Of a DNA stretch of 64,000 nucleotides, positions 55,939 through 64,000 are shown one piece after another; position 1 is the stretch's first letter; each line of letters begins with the position of its first letter. Source of the stretch: Alphaproteobacteria bacterium HGW-Alphaproteobacteria-18 (GTDB lineage: Bacteria; Pseudomonadota; Alphaproteobacteria; Caulobacterales; Hyphomonadaceae); NCBI GenBank assembly GCA_002841155.1, contig PHEH01000004.1, positions 220,390-284,389 of the forward strand, given 5' to 3'. Position numbers and translations under genes: made by a program. The notes beneath the pieces are model-generated. The model had not been told where the DNA came from and searched no databases. It was given only the letters and a program-made list of their open reading frames with translations.

Positions 55939-58329
55939 ATGCCTTCAACCAAAACCGGAAAAGCAGCGGAACCCTCAGCCAAACGCGATCCTGTCTGCGG
56001 CATGACGCCGGAGCCGGACAGCCGGCACCGCGTTTTTTACGACGGCGCCGAAATCGTGTTCTGCAGTGCGGGTTGCAAATCCAAGTTCGAGGCCAATCCC
56101 TCAGCTTATACGGCTCCGGGAGCTGCCGAGGAAGCGCGTGTCCAAGACCATTCCGGCCACGGGACCGGCTGCCATGGGCATGCAGCCGCGCCTGCTCCGA
56201 AACTGGCCACCCCAGGAAGTCAGTGGACCTGTCCCATGCACCCGGAGATCGTGCGGGACGGCCCCAGGTCTTGCCCTATCTGCGGCATGGCTCTGGAACC
56301 GATGACGCCAAGTGCAGGCGACGGTCCCAATCCCGAACTGCGCGACATGAAGCGGCGCTTTATGTTTGGCCTTGTATTGTCTTTGCCTCTGCTCATTCTC
56401 GAAATGGGCGCCCATTTCTTCAGAATAGACAGACTTATTCCGTATACACTCAATCCTTGGATCCAGATGGCACTGGCGACGCCCGTGGTGCTCTGGGCAG
56501 GCTGGCCCTTCTTTGTGCGGGGAGCGGCATCCGTCAGGTATCGAAGCCTAAACATGTTTTCCCTGATCGCGCTCGGCACGGGCGCGGCCTGGATCTACAG
56601 TGTGGTGGCAACGCTTGCGCCCGGCATCTTCCCCGCCGAGCTACGCTCGGCGCATGGCACCGTGCCTGTCTATTTTGAAGCGGCTGCCGTCATCATCACG
56701 CTGGTACTGCTTGGCCAGGTTCTCGAACTCCGGGCCCGTGAGGCAACGGGCGGCGCCATCCGGGCGCTACTTGACCTTGCTCCGAAAACTGCACGCCGCA
56801 TAAATTCGGACGGAACTGAAGAAGACGTCCCGCTTGAGACAGTCCTCGCGGGTGATCGTCTGCGGGTGCGGCCGGGGGAAAAAATACCGGTCGATGGCAT
56901 CGTCAGCGAGGGCCGTTCCTCCATCGACGAGTCGATGGTCACAGGGGAATCGATGCCGGTGACCAAATCGGTCAACGACCGGGTGATCGGCGCAACGGTC
57001 AATCAGACCGGAAGTCTCATCGTCGAAGCGCAGCGTGTCGGCAGCGAGACCATGCTCTCCCAGATCGTCCATCTCGTGGCCGACGCGCAACGCAGCCGTG
57101 CGCCCATCCAGCGCCTCGCCGACCAGGTATCAGGCTGGTTTGTGCCAGCCGTAATCGTCATCGCTGTCGCGGCCTTCTTCGGCTGGCTCATGTTCGGGCC
57201 AGAGCCTGCCTTCTCCTTTGGCCTCATCGCCGCCGTCTCGGTCCTGATCATTGCGTGTCCCTGCGCGCTCGGCCTTGCCACGCCGATGTCGATCATGACC
57301 GGCGTCGGTGCGGGCGCGCGCGCCGGTGTGCTTATCCGGGATGCCGAGGCGCTCGAACGCATGGAAAAAGTGGATACCCTGCTGATCGACAAGACCGGAA
57401 CCCTAACGGAAGGCAAACCCGCCCTCGTCGGACTCGATATGGCGCCGGGCGCGGACGAGACCGCTGCCCTGCGCATTGCCGCGAGTCTTGAAAGCCGCAG
57501 CGAGCATCCCCTGGCCGCCGCCATCGTCGCTGCCGCAAGCGCAAAAGGTCTGAAGCTCGCCGAACCCTCGGACTTCGATTCGCCCACGGGAAAAGGCGTC
57601 GTGGGCATCGTCGAGGGCCAAAAGGTAGCGCTGGGCGCCGAGCGCTTCATGGATGAACTCGCCATCGACACCGCCGCGCTGCAAGCCCTTGCAGAACGCC
57701 GCCGGGCAGACGGCGCAACGGCGATCTATCTGGCCGTCGATGGCGCCGCACAGGCGGTGTTGGCAATTGCCGACCCGGTGAAGGCATCGACGCCAGACGC
57801 ACTGAATGCCCTTCGGAATGCAGGCCTCCATATCGTGATGGCGACCGGCGACAATCGCACGACCGCCGAAGCGATAGCACGTTCGCTGGGTATCGATGCT
57901 GTCGAAGCGGAAGTTTTGCCCGCCCAGAAGGCCGAGATTGTCAAGCGCCTGATGGCCGAAGGCCGGGTCGTTGCCATGGCAGGGGACGGCGTCAATGACG
58001 CCCCTGCCCTTGCGGCGGCCGATGTCGGTATCGCGATGGGCACCGGAACGGATGTCGCCATTGAAAGCTCGGGCGTCACCCTGCTCAAGGGTGATCTTGG
58101 GGGCATTGTACGGGCACGGAACATCTCGCACGCGACCATGCGGAACATCCGCCAGAACTTGTTCTTTGCCTTTGCCTACAATACGGCGGGCATTCCGATT
58201 GCTGCCGGTGTGCTTTATCCGCTGACAGGCGCCCTCCTCTCCCCGATGATTGCAGCCGCCGCAATGGCCCTGTCGTCAGTCTCCGTGATCGGCAATTCCT
58301 TGCGACTGAGCGCGCTCGAGCGGAAATGA
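55939..58329 (+). CDS. copA: Copper-translocating P1B-type ATPase
   Basis: A 796-residue pump. The N-terminus carries a YHS domain ([10 protein letters not shown], about 16-60) and a heavy-metal-binding domain ([10 protein letters not shown]...[10 protein letters not shown], about 95-120) instead of the usual GMxCxxC domains. The transport motif CPC is near 440, the phosphorylated Asp in DKTGTLTEG near 484, and [10 protein letters not shown] near 680. The ATG at 55939 has an AGGAG site. It expels Cu(I) from the cytoplasm under CsoR control. Confidence 0.95.
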   Translation: MPSTKTGKAAEPSAKRDPVCGMTPEPDSRHRVFYDGAEIVFCSAGCKSKFEANPSAYTAPGAAEEARVQDHSGHGTGCHGHAAAPAPKLATPGSQWTCPMHPEIVRDGPRSCPICGMALEPMTPSAGDGPNPELRDMKRRFMFGLVLSLPLLILEMGAHFFRIDRLIPYTLNPWIQMALATPVVLWAGWPFFVRGAASVRYRSLNMFSLIALGTGAAWIYSVVATLAPGIFPAELRSAHGTVPVYFEAAAVIITLVLLGQVLELRAREATGGAIRALLDLAPKTARRINSDGTEEDVPLETVLAGDRLRVRPGEKIPVDGIVSEGRSSIDESMVTGESMPVTKSVNDRVIGATVNQTGSLIVEAQRVGSETMLSQIVHLVADAQRSRAPIQRLADQVSGWFVPAVIVIAVAAFFGWLMFGPEPAFSFGLIAAVSVLIIACPCALGLATPMSIMTGVGAGARAGVLIRDAEALERMEKVDTLLIDKTGTLTEGKPALVGLDMAPGADETAALRIAASLESRSEHPLAAAIVAAASAKGLKLAEPSDFDSPTGKGVVGIVEGQKVALGAERFMDELAIDTAALQALAERRRADGATAIYLAVDGAAQAVLAIADPVKASTPDALNALRNAGLHIVMATGDNRTTAEAIARSLGIDAVEAEVLPAQKAEIVKRLMAEGRVVAMAGDGVNDAPALAAADVGIAMGTGTDVAIESSGVTLLKGDLGGIVRARNISHATMRNIRQNLFFAFAYNTAGIPIAAGVLYPLTGALLSPMIAAAAMALSSVSVIGNSLRLSALERK

Positions 58330-58583
58330 CTGTCTCCATGGCTGAAACCCCTGCCTGGCGCGTGCTCGGTCCAGATTGCGTGAGGCAATCTGACGGTATC
58401 CGAGAACTTCCGTCCAAGGTGGCCATCGCCCGGAGATTGGATTGACGCGGTGGCCGGCGAAGCAGGACACATTCACAGCCCGTCTTTTCCGTGAATTTGT
58501 ATCTGGGCTGAGGCCCTTGCTTCCTCAGGCCTGGTAAATTGATCGCATGTATGGCTGGATCGGGCCTCAAGCTGGACGGAAGA
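58330..58583. other. Intergenic region between the copper ATPase and the second transfer module
   Basis: 254 bp where two convergent units meet. No gene is supported. The repeated CTGAGGCCC...GGCCTGG block near 58508-58536 might act as a terminator, but it lacks a T-run. Confidence 0.4.
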
Positions 58584-59045
58584 TCAAAGGGGCGTGCCGT
58601 CTTTATCGTCTGAGGGAACGGGTCCGCGATCGACGGGACTTATCTCGGCCGTGAGCCCAAACTGGCTCCCGATGCCCCCGCCCCTGCGGACCTTCCGCGC
58701 GACCTGATCGATGAAGAAATCGAACCGTCTCTGGCCGAGCGCGTGTGCAATCTCGCGTTCGCCTTCCGGAATCGGATCTGTGCGGGTCAGCCAGTAGAGC
58801 ACGAACTGGCCAAGGGTCTCGAGGAGCAGCGCGACATCCCGTTCGATCTCGCCCTGCCGGACTTCGAACTGATCGAGCCGGGCGAGCAGCCTTTCTTCAA
58901 GACCATGCCGGATTTCTGGCTCGAAATACTCCTCAAGTGCCTGCTCGATCAGCGCGTTCTTGGTCACACCGGGACGCCGGGTTGCTTCTTCGAGCTTGCG
59001 AGAGAGGTCCGCCCTGAGGCGAAGGTTCAGCCTGGGTTTACCCAT
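58584..59045 (-). CDS. RHH (CopG-like) protein linked to traG (copy 2)
   Basis: A 153-residue paralogue of the protein at 2664-3026. It opens MGKPRLNLRLRADLSRKLEEA, and DPIPEGEREIAHALGQRRFDFFIDQVARKVR is nearly the same as in copy 1. It is longer by a polar tail of about 33 residues. It starts 1 bp after the traG stop. Role as in copy 1. Confidence 0.82.
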   Translation of the reverse strand: MGKPRLNLRLRADLSRKLEEATRRPGVTKNALIEQALEEYFEPEIRHGLEERLLARLDQFEVRQGEIERDVALLLETLGQFVLYWLTRTDPIPEGEREIAHALGQRRFDFFIDQVARKVRRGGGIGSQFGLTAEISPVDRGPVPSDDKDGTPL

Positions 59046-59046
59046 G

Positions 59047-60999
59047 TCAGAAATCCGGAAGGAAATCTTTGTTGCCCTGATCCATGGCAACAGCCCGGCG
59101 CACGGTCCGCAGATGGCCGTCCTGCTCAGGCGCTATGTCCTCTTCCTCATCTGGCGCGATCTTTGCCGCGAGGTCGTCAGGCAATTGGACTGGGGGCTCG
59201 CCCAGCTCCGGCTTGAGGTCAAGGCCGCCGTCACCTTCGGGGTCTTCATTGCGCGTCCTGAAAGTAGGCAGGGGCGGACACAGAACACGCCCCAGCCAGT
59301 CATGGCCTCCAACGACGGAGGCCCGCACAATCTGAGCTGCCGGTACAACGCGCGCCATGAAGTTGCCGTCCTCAAAATATCGAAGCTTCCTGGCGCGCAC
59401 CGGCGGCGCGCCGGAGACCATCACGATTTCGTCTGTTGCCGGAAGCTGCATGATCTCGCCCGGGGTCATCAAGGCGCGTTGAGTTTCCTGGCGGGAGACC
59501 ATCATGTGCGGCAGCCAGGGCGAGAGCCGGTGGCCTGTATAGTTTTTCTGGGAACGCAGCTCGGTCTTCGTGCCAAGCGCTTCGGAGATTCGCTTCGCCG
59601 TGCGCTCATCATTGGTCGCGAACGCAACACGGACATGGCAGTTGTCGAGGATAGCATTGTTGGGCCCATAAGCCTTTTCGATCTGGTTCAGGGACTGGGC
59701 AACGAGGAAGGCTTGCACGCCATAGCCCGCCATGAAGGCGAGCGCAGTCTCGAAGAAGTCGAGCCGGCCCAGCGCTGGGAATTCATCCAGCATCAGGAGG
59801 AGTTTTCGCCGGGAAGGATCGGGCTCCTGCTCCGTCAGGCGGCGCGCGATCTGGTTCAGCACAAGCCGCATCAGCGGCTTGGTGCGAGAGACATCCGATG
59901 GCGGACAGGCAAGGTAGAGAGACATCGGCCGCTCGCCCATGACGAGCCCTTCCACCGTCCAGTCGCTGACGGAGGTCACTTCTGCCACGACCGGATCACG
60001 GTAAAGGCTAAGAAAGCTCAGCGCCGTCGACAGCACACCCGAGCGCTCATTCTCGGACTTGTTCTGGAGCTCCCTTGCGGCCTGGGCGACCACAGGATGC
60101 GAGCGGTCCCCGAGGTGCGGGGTTGCCATCATAAGGCGCAGCGTTGCCGCAAACGTCCGGTCCGGATCGGAGAGGAACCTGGCGCAGCCTGCGAGGGTCT
60201 TGTCTTCTTCGGCATAGAGAACATGCAGGATCACACCGACCAGCAGGGCGTGGCCGGTCTTTTCCCAATGGCTGCGGCGTTCGAGCGAGCCTTCAGGATC
60301 CACAAGGATGTCAGCGATGTTCTGCGCGTCGCGAACCTCACAGGCGCCGCGTCGCACTTCGAGCAAAGGATTGTAGCGCGGGCTCCTCGCATCTGTCGGA
60401 TCGAAGCGGATGCAATCTGAAAATGTCGACCGCCAGCCAGATGTCAGGGTCCAGTTCTCGCCCTTGATGTCATGGATCACGGCGCTGCCTGTCCAGGAGA
60501 GGAGTGTTGGCACAACGAGCCCGACACCCTTGCCTGAACGGGTGGGTGCGAAGGCCATCACATGTTCCGGCCCGGCATGTCGCAGGTAGTTGCCGCGATA
60601 CCGGCCAAGGAACACCCCGTCAGGCCGAAGCAGCTTGTGCTGGCGCATATCCTTCACCGTTGCCCATCGCGCCGAGCCGTAGGTCGTGACGAACCTTGCG
60701 TCCCGGCTGCGGATGACGGAGCCAACAACCGCTACAAGGATGCCGAACAGTCCGCCGCTTGCTGCGATCAGGCCGGCCGTACCGAACACTTCAGGCGCGT
60801 AAGCTTCATAGGCATACCACCATTGGAAGAGACGCCAGGAGAGATAGACGGGCCGATCACCAACAGCAAACCACGGCGCGCCCAGTGCAGGCTGGTATCC
60901 GAGCGCCTCTGCCGTCCACTGCGTTGCAAACCACTGCGTCAGGACAATCACGATCAGCACGATGCCGACCTGGCCAATCAGGATTCTTCCGGGATTCAT
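59047..60999 (-). CDS. traG: TraG/VirD4-type coupling protein (copy 2)
   Basis: A 650-residue protein colinear with copy 1. It has two N-terminal membrane spans, Walker A APTRSGKGVGLVVPTLL and Walker B LLLMLDEFPALG. The cores are nearly the same; the acidic tails and the N-terminal spans differ most. It appears intact. It could compete or cooperate with copy 1 for the single trb channel in the window. Confidence 0.94.
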   Translation of the reverse strand: MNPGRILIGQVGIVLIVIVLTQWFATQWTAEALGYQPALGAPWFAVGDRPVYLSWRLFQWWYAYEAYAPEVFGTAGLIAASGGLFGILVAVVGSVIRSRDARFVTTYGSARWATVKDMRQHKLLRPDGVFLGRYRGNYLRHAGPEHVMAFAPTRSGKGVGLVVPTLLSWTGSAVIHDIKGENWTLTSGWRSTFSDCIRFDPTDARSPRYNPLLEVRRGACEVRDAQNIADILVDPEGSLERRSHWEKTGHALLVGVILHVLYAEEDKTLAGCARFLSDPDRTFAATLRLMMATPHLGDRSHPVVAQAARELQNKSENERSGVLSTALSFLSLYRDPVVAEVTSVSDWTVEGLVMGERPMSLYLACPPSDVSRTKPLMRLVLNQIARRLTEQEPDPSRRKLLLMLDEFPALGRLDFFETALAFMAGYGVQAFLVAQSLNQIEKAYGPNNAILDNCHVRVAFATNDERTAKRISEALGTKTELRSQKNYTGHRLSPWLPHMMVSRQETQRALMTPGEIMQLPATDEIVMVSGAPPVRARKLRYFEDGNFMARVVPAAQIVRASVVGGHDWLGRVLCPPLPTFRTRNEDPEGDGGLDLKPELGEPPVQLPDDLAAKIAPDEEEDIAPEQDGHLRTVRRAVAMDQGNKDFLPDF

Positions 61000-61070
61000 G
61001 CGACCTGCTCCGCTCGTTGTTACGAGGGCGCATGATCAACCTGCCACGTCCGGATTGCCTAGTTGGACGC

Positions 61071-61092
61071 GGTGCAAGGAGGTGCAGTCCGG
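61071..61092. repeat. Three GGTGCA repeats phased at 10 bases
   Basis: GGTGCA begins at 61071, 61081 and 61091 in the gap upstream of traG copy 2, so the copies lie on one face of the helix. They could be a protein-binding site; nothing similar is seen upstream of traG copy 1. Confidence 0.4.
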
Positions 61093-61173
61093 TGCAGGAG
61101 GAAACAGAATATGCGTTGAACATCGGCGGACGACGACACTGACCGATCTTACGAGGCGCGCTTTTGTCAGGGC

Positions 61174-63096
61174 TCACCTCCCCAATCCCCGCTCTATCCC
61201 GATCGTCCAGCTGATACTTGAAACGGTTCGCCTGAACACCATGTCTCTGCCCCGGTGACGCTCAATCTCAGGCCGCCAGGGCACAAGTGCAAATTCGTGT
61301 CCGTTGCCGACGAGCGCAAACCGCCCCTGCCCGAGGTTGACCGCCTTCTCAAACCGGCCTTCAAATCTGTCGCCCGCAACCAGTTCCACAGCGGCTCGTC
61401 CGGTTGACGCGGAAAACGTGCTGACCGTACGCCGCCACTCCATCACGCGAAGCCGGTTACGTAGTGTCTCACCGACTTCGACGACGTCACCACCAAGCCA
61501 GCCTTTCTGCTCGAGAAAGACAAGACGAGCCCTGCGCGCCTTTTCAAGTCGATCGCCGGGCGTGTGTTCAGCGTTGGTGTCGAGCCAGGTGAGACCAGCA
61601 TGGCCGGTCTGCTCGTCAAGCGACAGCCAGGACCGCACCTGAACGTCGAGGCGCCCGCTCCGGGTAGCATCATGCGCAAGGGCCCGGTCGGCGAAGTTCT
61701 GGGGCACGTGCCACGACCCGTCGCCGGTGCGTTCTACAATTCCGGCAAGCCTTAAAGCTTCGAGCCGTCTGACATGTCCCTGTCTCCACGCCGGCGTTGC
61801 TGCCGGATCAGCCTCGACATGAAGCGTATCGGAATAGGCGCCACCAAAGCGCTCCGCGATGTTCAGGATCGAGAGATCAATTTCTCGCAGCCGCGATGGC
61901 CGCGCGCCCACCTCTACGATGGCTCCCTCGGGCGGGATCGTTCCGGGCTCCCGCAGTCCAATGTCCACAATCCATCGCCCCCCGTTAAAGTCCTCGACAA
62001 TCAGGCTACGCCGGTCACGCAATTCATCTTCCGGAACAGACGTCACGACTGAGCCGAGTAGTTTATCCACGCCATGAGCGCCGGGCTCGTACGTTCGAAG
62101 AGTCTGGTCGGGCGCGGAATCGCGGTTCCTTGCGGCCAGAGCTTTAAGGACATCACCACGCTCGCCAAGCCTCTTCAGGCTAACCTCCCAGTCGGGATTC
62201 AGCATCCACGTATCTCTGCCAATGGGATCAGCAAGGCCCAGTCCCTCCAGATACCCCAACCTCGCCCGGCGCAGCGCTTCCTCAAACCGCCCCTGCGGAC
62301 CAGTTCCATCTGCAATCTGGATTCGGCTTTCAAATGCTTCCGAAAGGATGTTCCTGTCGAGGCCGGTAAATCGCTCCTGGGTCACCTCCCTCTGCCGTGC
62401 CTGTGCAATCTCAAGATCACGCCTCGGCCCAAGACGTTCTGTGACGATGCCCTGCGCCCGGGCTGCGAGTCCTCGCTTGATGTATTCCGGTGCAATGACG
62501 AGGTCCGTGTCGTCTGCGTCCTTGCCTCGGATCACGATATGGGTGTGCGGATGGCCAGTATTGTGGTGATCAACAGCGAGCCAGTCGAGGCGCGTCCCGA
62601 GATCGGATTCCATTTGCGCCATCAGGGCGCGTGTCGTTTCTTTCAAGTCGCCAAGTTGACCCGCTTCTTCCGCCGACACAATAAACCGGAACTGGTGGCG
62701 ATCTTCCTCACTGCGCTCAAGAAATGCGTCAGCATCAGGTTCGACGCCGTCCCGTGTGTAGAGCTGGCCTCCTGAACCATCGCGTTCCACGCCGTCCCGC
62801 TGGATGTAGCCCAGATGCGCTTTAAGGGCCCCGGCACCACCGCCTCGCGGCGCCCTCGCAATATGGGCCTTCACGACGACGCGCCGCAGCCGGAATGCAG
62901 GCAGCCGCTGGCTCCGAAATTCAAGGGATCGCGCACTCGCGCCGCCGCGTCCGATGCCGGCACCCGTGAACCGCGCTTTTCGGGACTTGCCGCCGAGACG
63001 TGCTTCAGCCTTTCTCGCGCGCTTCTTGAAGAGCAGATGCCCCTTGCGCCCCCGGTCGCCAATCCGGCCGAGGCGCGGGGTAAATTCATCCGTCAT
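61174..63096 (-). CDS. VirD2-like relaxase with DUF3363 C-terminal region (copy 2)
   Basis: A 640-residue paralogue of the relaxase at 5108-7033. The probable catalytic tyrosine is in HLGYIQRDG (Tyr about 97) and the metal histidines are in DHHNTGHPHTH (about 176-186). The ATG at 63096 (MTDEFTPRLGRIG) is chosen; the longer frame to 63147 is not conserved. Sequence divergence from copy 1 is high in the C-terminal half, so the two are not a recent duplication. Its oriT lies about 150 bp upstream. Confidence 0.93.
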   Translation of the reverse strand: MTDEFTPRLGRIGDRGRKGHLLFKKRARKAEARLGGKSRKARFTGAGIGRGGASARSLEFRSQRLPAFRLRRVVVKAHIARAPRGGGAGALKAHLGYIQRDGVERDGSGGQLYTRDGVEPDADAFLERSEEDRHQFRFIVSAEEAGQLGDLKETTRALMAQMESDLGTRLDWLAVDHHNTGHPHTHIVIRGKDADDTDLVIAPEYIKRGLAARAQGIVTERLGPRRDLEIAQARQREVTQERFTGLDRNILSEAFESRIQIADGTGPQGRFEEALRRARLGYLEGLGLADPIGRDTWMLNPDWEVSLKRLGERGDVLKALAARNRDSAPDQTLRTYEPGAHGVDKLLGSVVTSVPEDELRDRRSLIVEDFNGGRWIVDIGLREPGTIPPEGAIVEVGARPSRLREIDLSILNIAERFGGAYSDTLHVEADPAATPAWRQGHVRRLEALRLAGIVERTGDGSWHVPQNFADRALAHDATRSGRLDVQVRSWLSLDEQTGHAGLTWLDTNAEHTPGDRLEKARRARLVFLEQKGWLGGDVVEVGETLRNRLRVMEWRRTVSTFSASTGRAAVELVAGDRFEGRFEKAVNLGQGRFALVGNGHEFALVPWRPEIERHRGRDMVFRRTVSSISWTIGIERGLGR

Positions 63097-63204
63097 GTGA
63101 AGCTTCCCCAAACAGGATATGGCGCCAGCCGGACCTGCTGCAAACACTGGAGATCACACCAAACCCGGCGTCTCGAGCCCGTGCAATGGGCACCGAAAAA
63201 TTGT

Positions 63205-63271
63205 TGTACAGACAAGGTGCAAGGCAGAGCCTGGCGCCAACCCTTTTATCTTGCCCTACCGGGTCCGCTTT
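63205..63271. other. oriT: Putative oriT (copy 2), cut short by an insertion sequence
   Basis: TGTACAGACAAGG (63205-63217) and GCCCTACCGGGTCCG (63253-63267) match copy 1 with the same 48-base spacing. The nic-like element reads TATCTTG/CCC, closer to the IncP/Ti form than in copy 1. Similarity to copy 1 stops at about 63271, where the IS66-type end begins. Confidence 0.65.
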
Positions 63272-64000
63272 GTAACCGTCCGATGACTGCACATCGATTC
63301 CGGGTCGCAATAGTTCTCCATTTGGCCTTCCCTTCCTGGTGAGGAGCTGAACATGGATTTGAAACGTTTGAGCGTACATATTGAAGCCTGGCGTCAGAGC
63401 GGTGTGTCGCGCACCCGCTATTGCCGGGATCATGGTCTGAACCGGCATACGTTTGGGAGTTGGGTGATCTATCTGATGGGGCGCGACGAGGCGCGGAAAC
63501 ATGAAGAATATCAGGCCGATCTGCGCCGTGAACAATCCCGCAGGAACCTCGAAAAAGGCCGTTCCAGCAAGCGCCAAAGCGTGCGGTTCGGGGCGCGTAC
63601 GGACACGCGTAGCCGCGCCGTTCAGGCCTTCTGGGCGATGCACCTGGAAGCGCTGAACTGGAGCGGAATGAGCCTTCGCCAGTACGCGTCCGCCCTGAAC
63701 CTTTCCCGGCATGCCCTGCAAAAATGGCGCACGCGGCATGAAGATGGCGAGCTTGAAATCGACTGGCGGTCACAGCTTCATCCCTCCGCCCGTCCACGCG
63801 TTAGAGATAGTGCTAGCACTAATGTCGCGGAAACCGCCTTGACAGCACGGGTAGAACGGCGCGCGGCGCGGCGCTTCTTCAGCGACGAACAGAAGCTCGC
63901 GATCGCACGTGAAAGCGACCAGCCGGGCACCAGTGTGTCCGCCACCGCCCGGAAGCACGGCATCGTCACGGGCCTCCTGTTCCGCTGGCGGGTCGAGTTC
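63272..64000 (+). mobile_element. IS66-type insertion sequence, left part
   Basis: The sequence from 63272 (GTAACCGTCCGATGAC) has the GTAA start usual for IS66-family terminal repeats. It sits exactly where similarity between the two oriT regions ends. The tnpA-like gene starts 81 bp inside. The right end and target duplication are beyond the window. Confidence 0.7.
63353..64000 (+). CDS. tnpA: IS66-family TnpA-like accessory protein (3' end outside window)
   Basis: An open frame of 216 codons to the window edge. It begins MDLKRLSVHIEAWRQSGVSRT with a helix-turn-helix (TRYCRDHGLNRHTFGSWV). It later has RRFFSDEQKLAIARES and SATARKHGIVTGLLFRWR, the typical IS66 Orf1/TnpA DNA-binding segment. 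The protein is longer than a standard TnpA because of an N-terminal extension with a second such motif (SLRQYASALNLSRHALQKW). A GGTGAGGAG ribosome site precedes the ATG. Confidence 0.8.
   Translation, partial: MDLKRLSVHIEAWRQSGVSRTRYCRDHGLNRHTFGSWVIYLMGRDEARKHEEYQADLRREQSRRNLEKGRSSKRQSVRFGARTDTRSRAVQAFWAMHLEALNWSGMSLRQYASALNLSRHALQKWRTRHEDGELEIDWRSQLHPSARPRVRDSASTNVAETALTARVERRAARRFFSDEQKLAIARESDQPGTSVSATARKHGIVTGLLFRWRVEF

Larger units (their letters stand above)
58584..63271 (-). mobile_element. Second DNA-transfer module, remnant of a related element
   Basis: RHH gene, traG, relaxase and oriT in the same order and orientation as 2664-7202 but clearly diverged in sequence. TraF and the genes that follow oriT in copy 1 are absent here, replaced by the insertion sequence. 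It may continue beyond the window. Confidence 0.6.

Noticed and set aside
58960..60420. A 486-codon rightward open frame opposite traG copy 2
   Set aside because: It is antisense to a clearly conserved TraG protein; GC-rich codon use creates long shadow frames. The same holds for the 258-codon frame at 5078-5854 opposite relaxase 1.

Overview
The window is a GC-rich stretch of alphaproteobacterial DNA that is almost entirely accessory. The gene families (DUF736, DUF2274 and DUF6499/DUF2285 proteins, a VirD2-like relaxase with a DUF3363 tail, a RP4-type trbBCDEJLFGI set, a DUF6538-type integrase) are those of integrative and conjugative elements (ICEs) of Caulobacterales/Hyphomonadaceae-like or sphingomonad-like bacteria. 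The exact genus cannot be read from the sequence. No rRNA, tRNA or CRISPR array was seen.

Layout. (1) 1-2663: the end of a YbhF/YbhG-like ABC export operon, then about 850 bp of non-coding DNA and gene debris, including the 3' end of an enoyl-CoA hydratase gene; this looks like a junction with the host or an older element. (2) 2664-12238, all leftward: DNA-processing and maintenance genes of a conjugative element (RHH protein, TraG coupling protein, relaxase, oriT-like site, TraF, AlpA-like regulator, DUF736, ParB-like protein, three small proteins, ArdA). (3) 12566-23264: a defence cargo with a type I restriction-modification operon (single-TRD S, M, S, TIGR04141/DUF6119 protein, frameshifted R, YgjP-like metallopeptidase), a Fic protein with a striking operator, and a small acetyltransferase-like protein. 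(4) 23536-34472: an FseA-like DUF6499-DUF2285 activator divergent from the mating-pair formation operon trbBCDEJLFGI. (5) 34523-35597: a Xre/RES toxin-antitoxin pair. (6) 35826-39372: a five-gene leftward operon (protoglobin, His-rich lipoprotein, small protein, redoxin, 2OG-Fe dioxygenase) divergent from a MarR regulator with a C-terminal Cys/His cluster. I do not recognise this combination as a described system, and it is my main candidate for something new. (7) 39565-41043: a tyrosine integrase that probably marks one end of this element. (8) 41603-58329: metal resistance, with a CzcICBA-type zinc/cobalt/cadmium efflux operon with DUF3147, HupE and membrane-anchor genes, then a CsoR-controlled copper block (CusF-like protein, CopA oxidase, CopB, CopC, CopD, NTF2-like protein, P-type ATPase). 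(9) 58584-63271: a second, diverged copy of the RHH-traG-relaxase-oriT module in the same orientation as the first, cut off by an IS66-type element (63272 to the window end).

How it fits together. The first element encodes all the main parts visible for self-transfer: relaxase and oriT, coupling protein, type IV secretion channel, an FseA-like activator, ArdA to evade restriction on entry, and an integrase. It carries its own restriction system and toxin-antitoxin genes, which may stabilise it. The second transfer module lies beyond the metal genes and its neighbours have been displaced by the insertion sequence. It suggests that two related elements sit in tandem or have merged, with the metal-resistance block between them. 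CsoR-type operators with the same geometry lie between the -35 and -10 boxes of both the cop operon and the ATPase gene, tying the copper block into one regulon.
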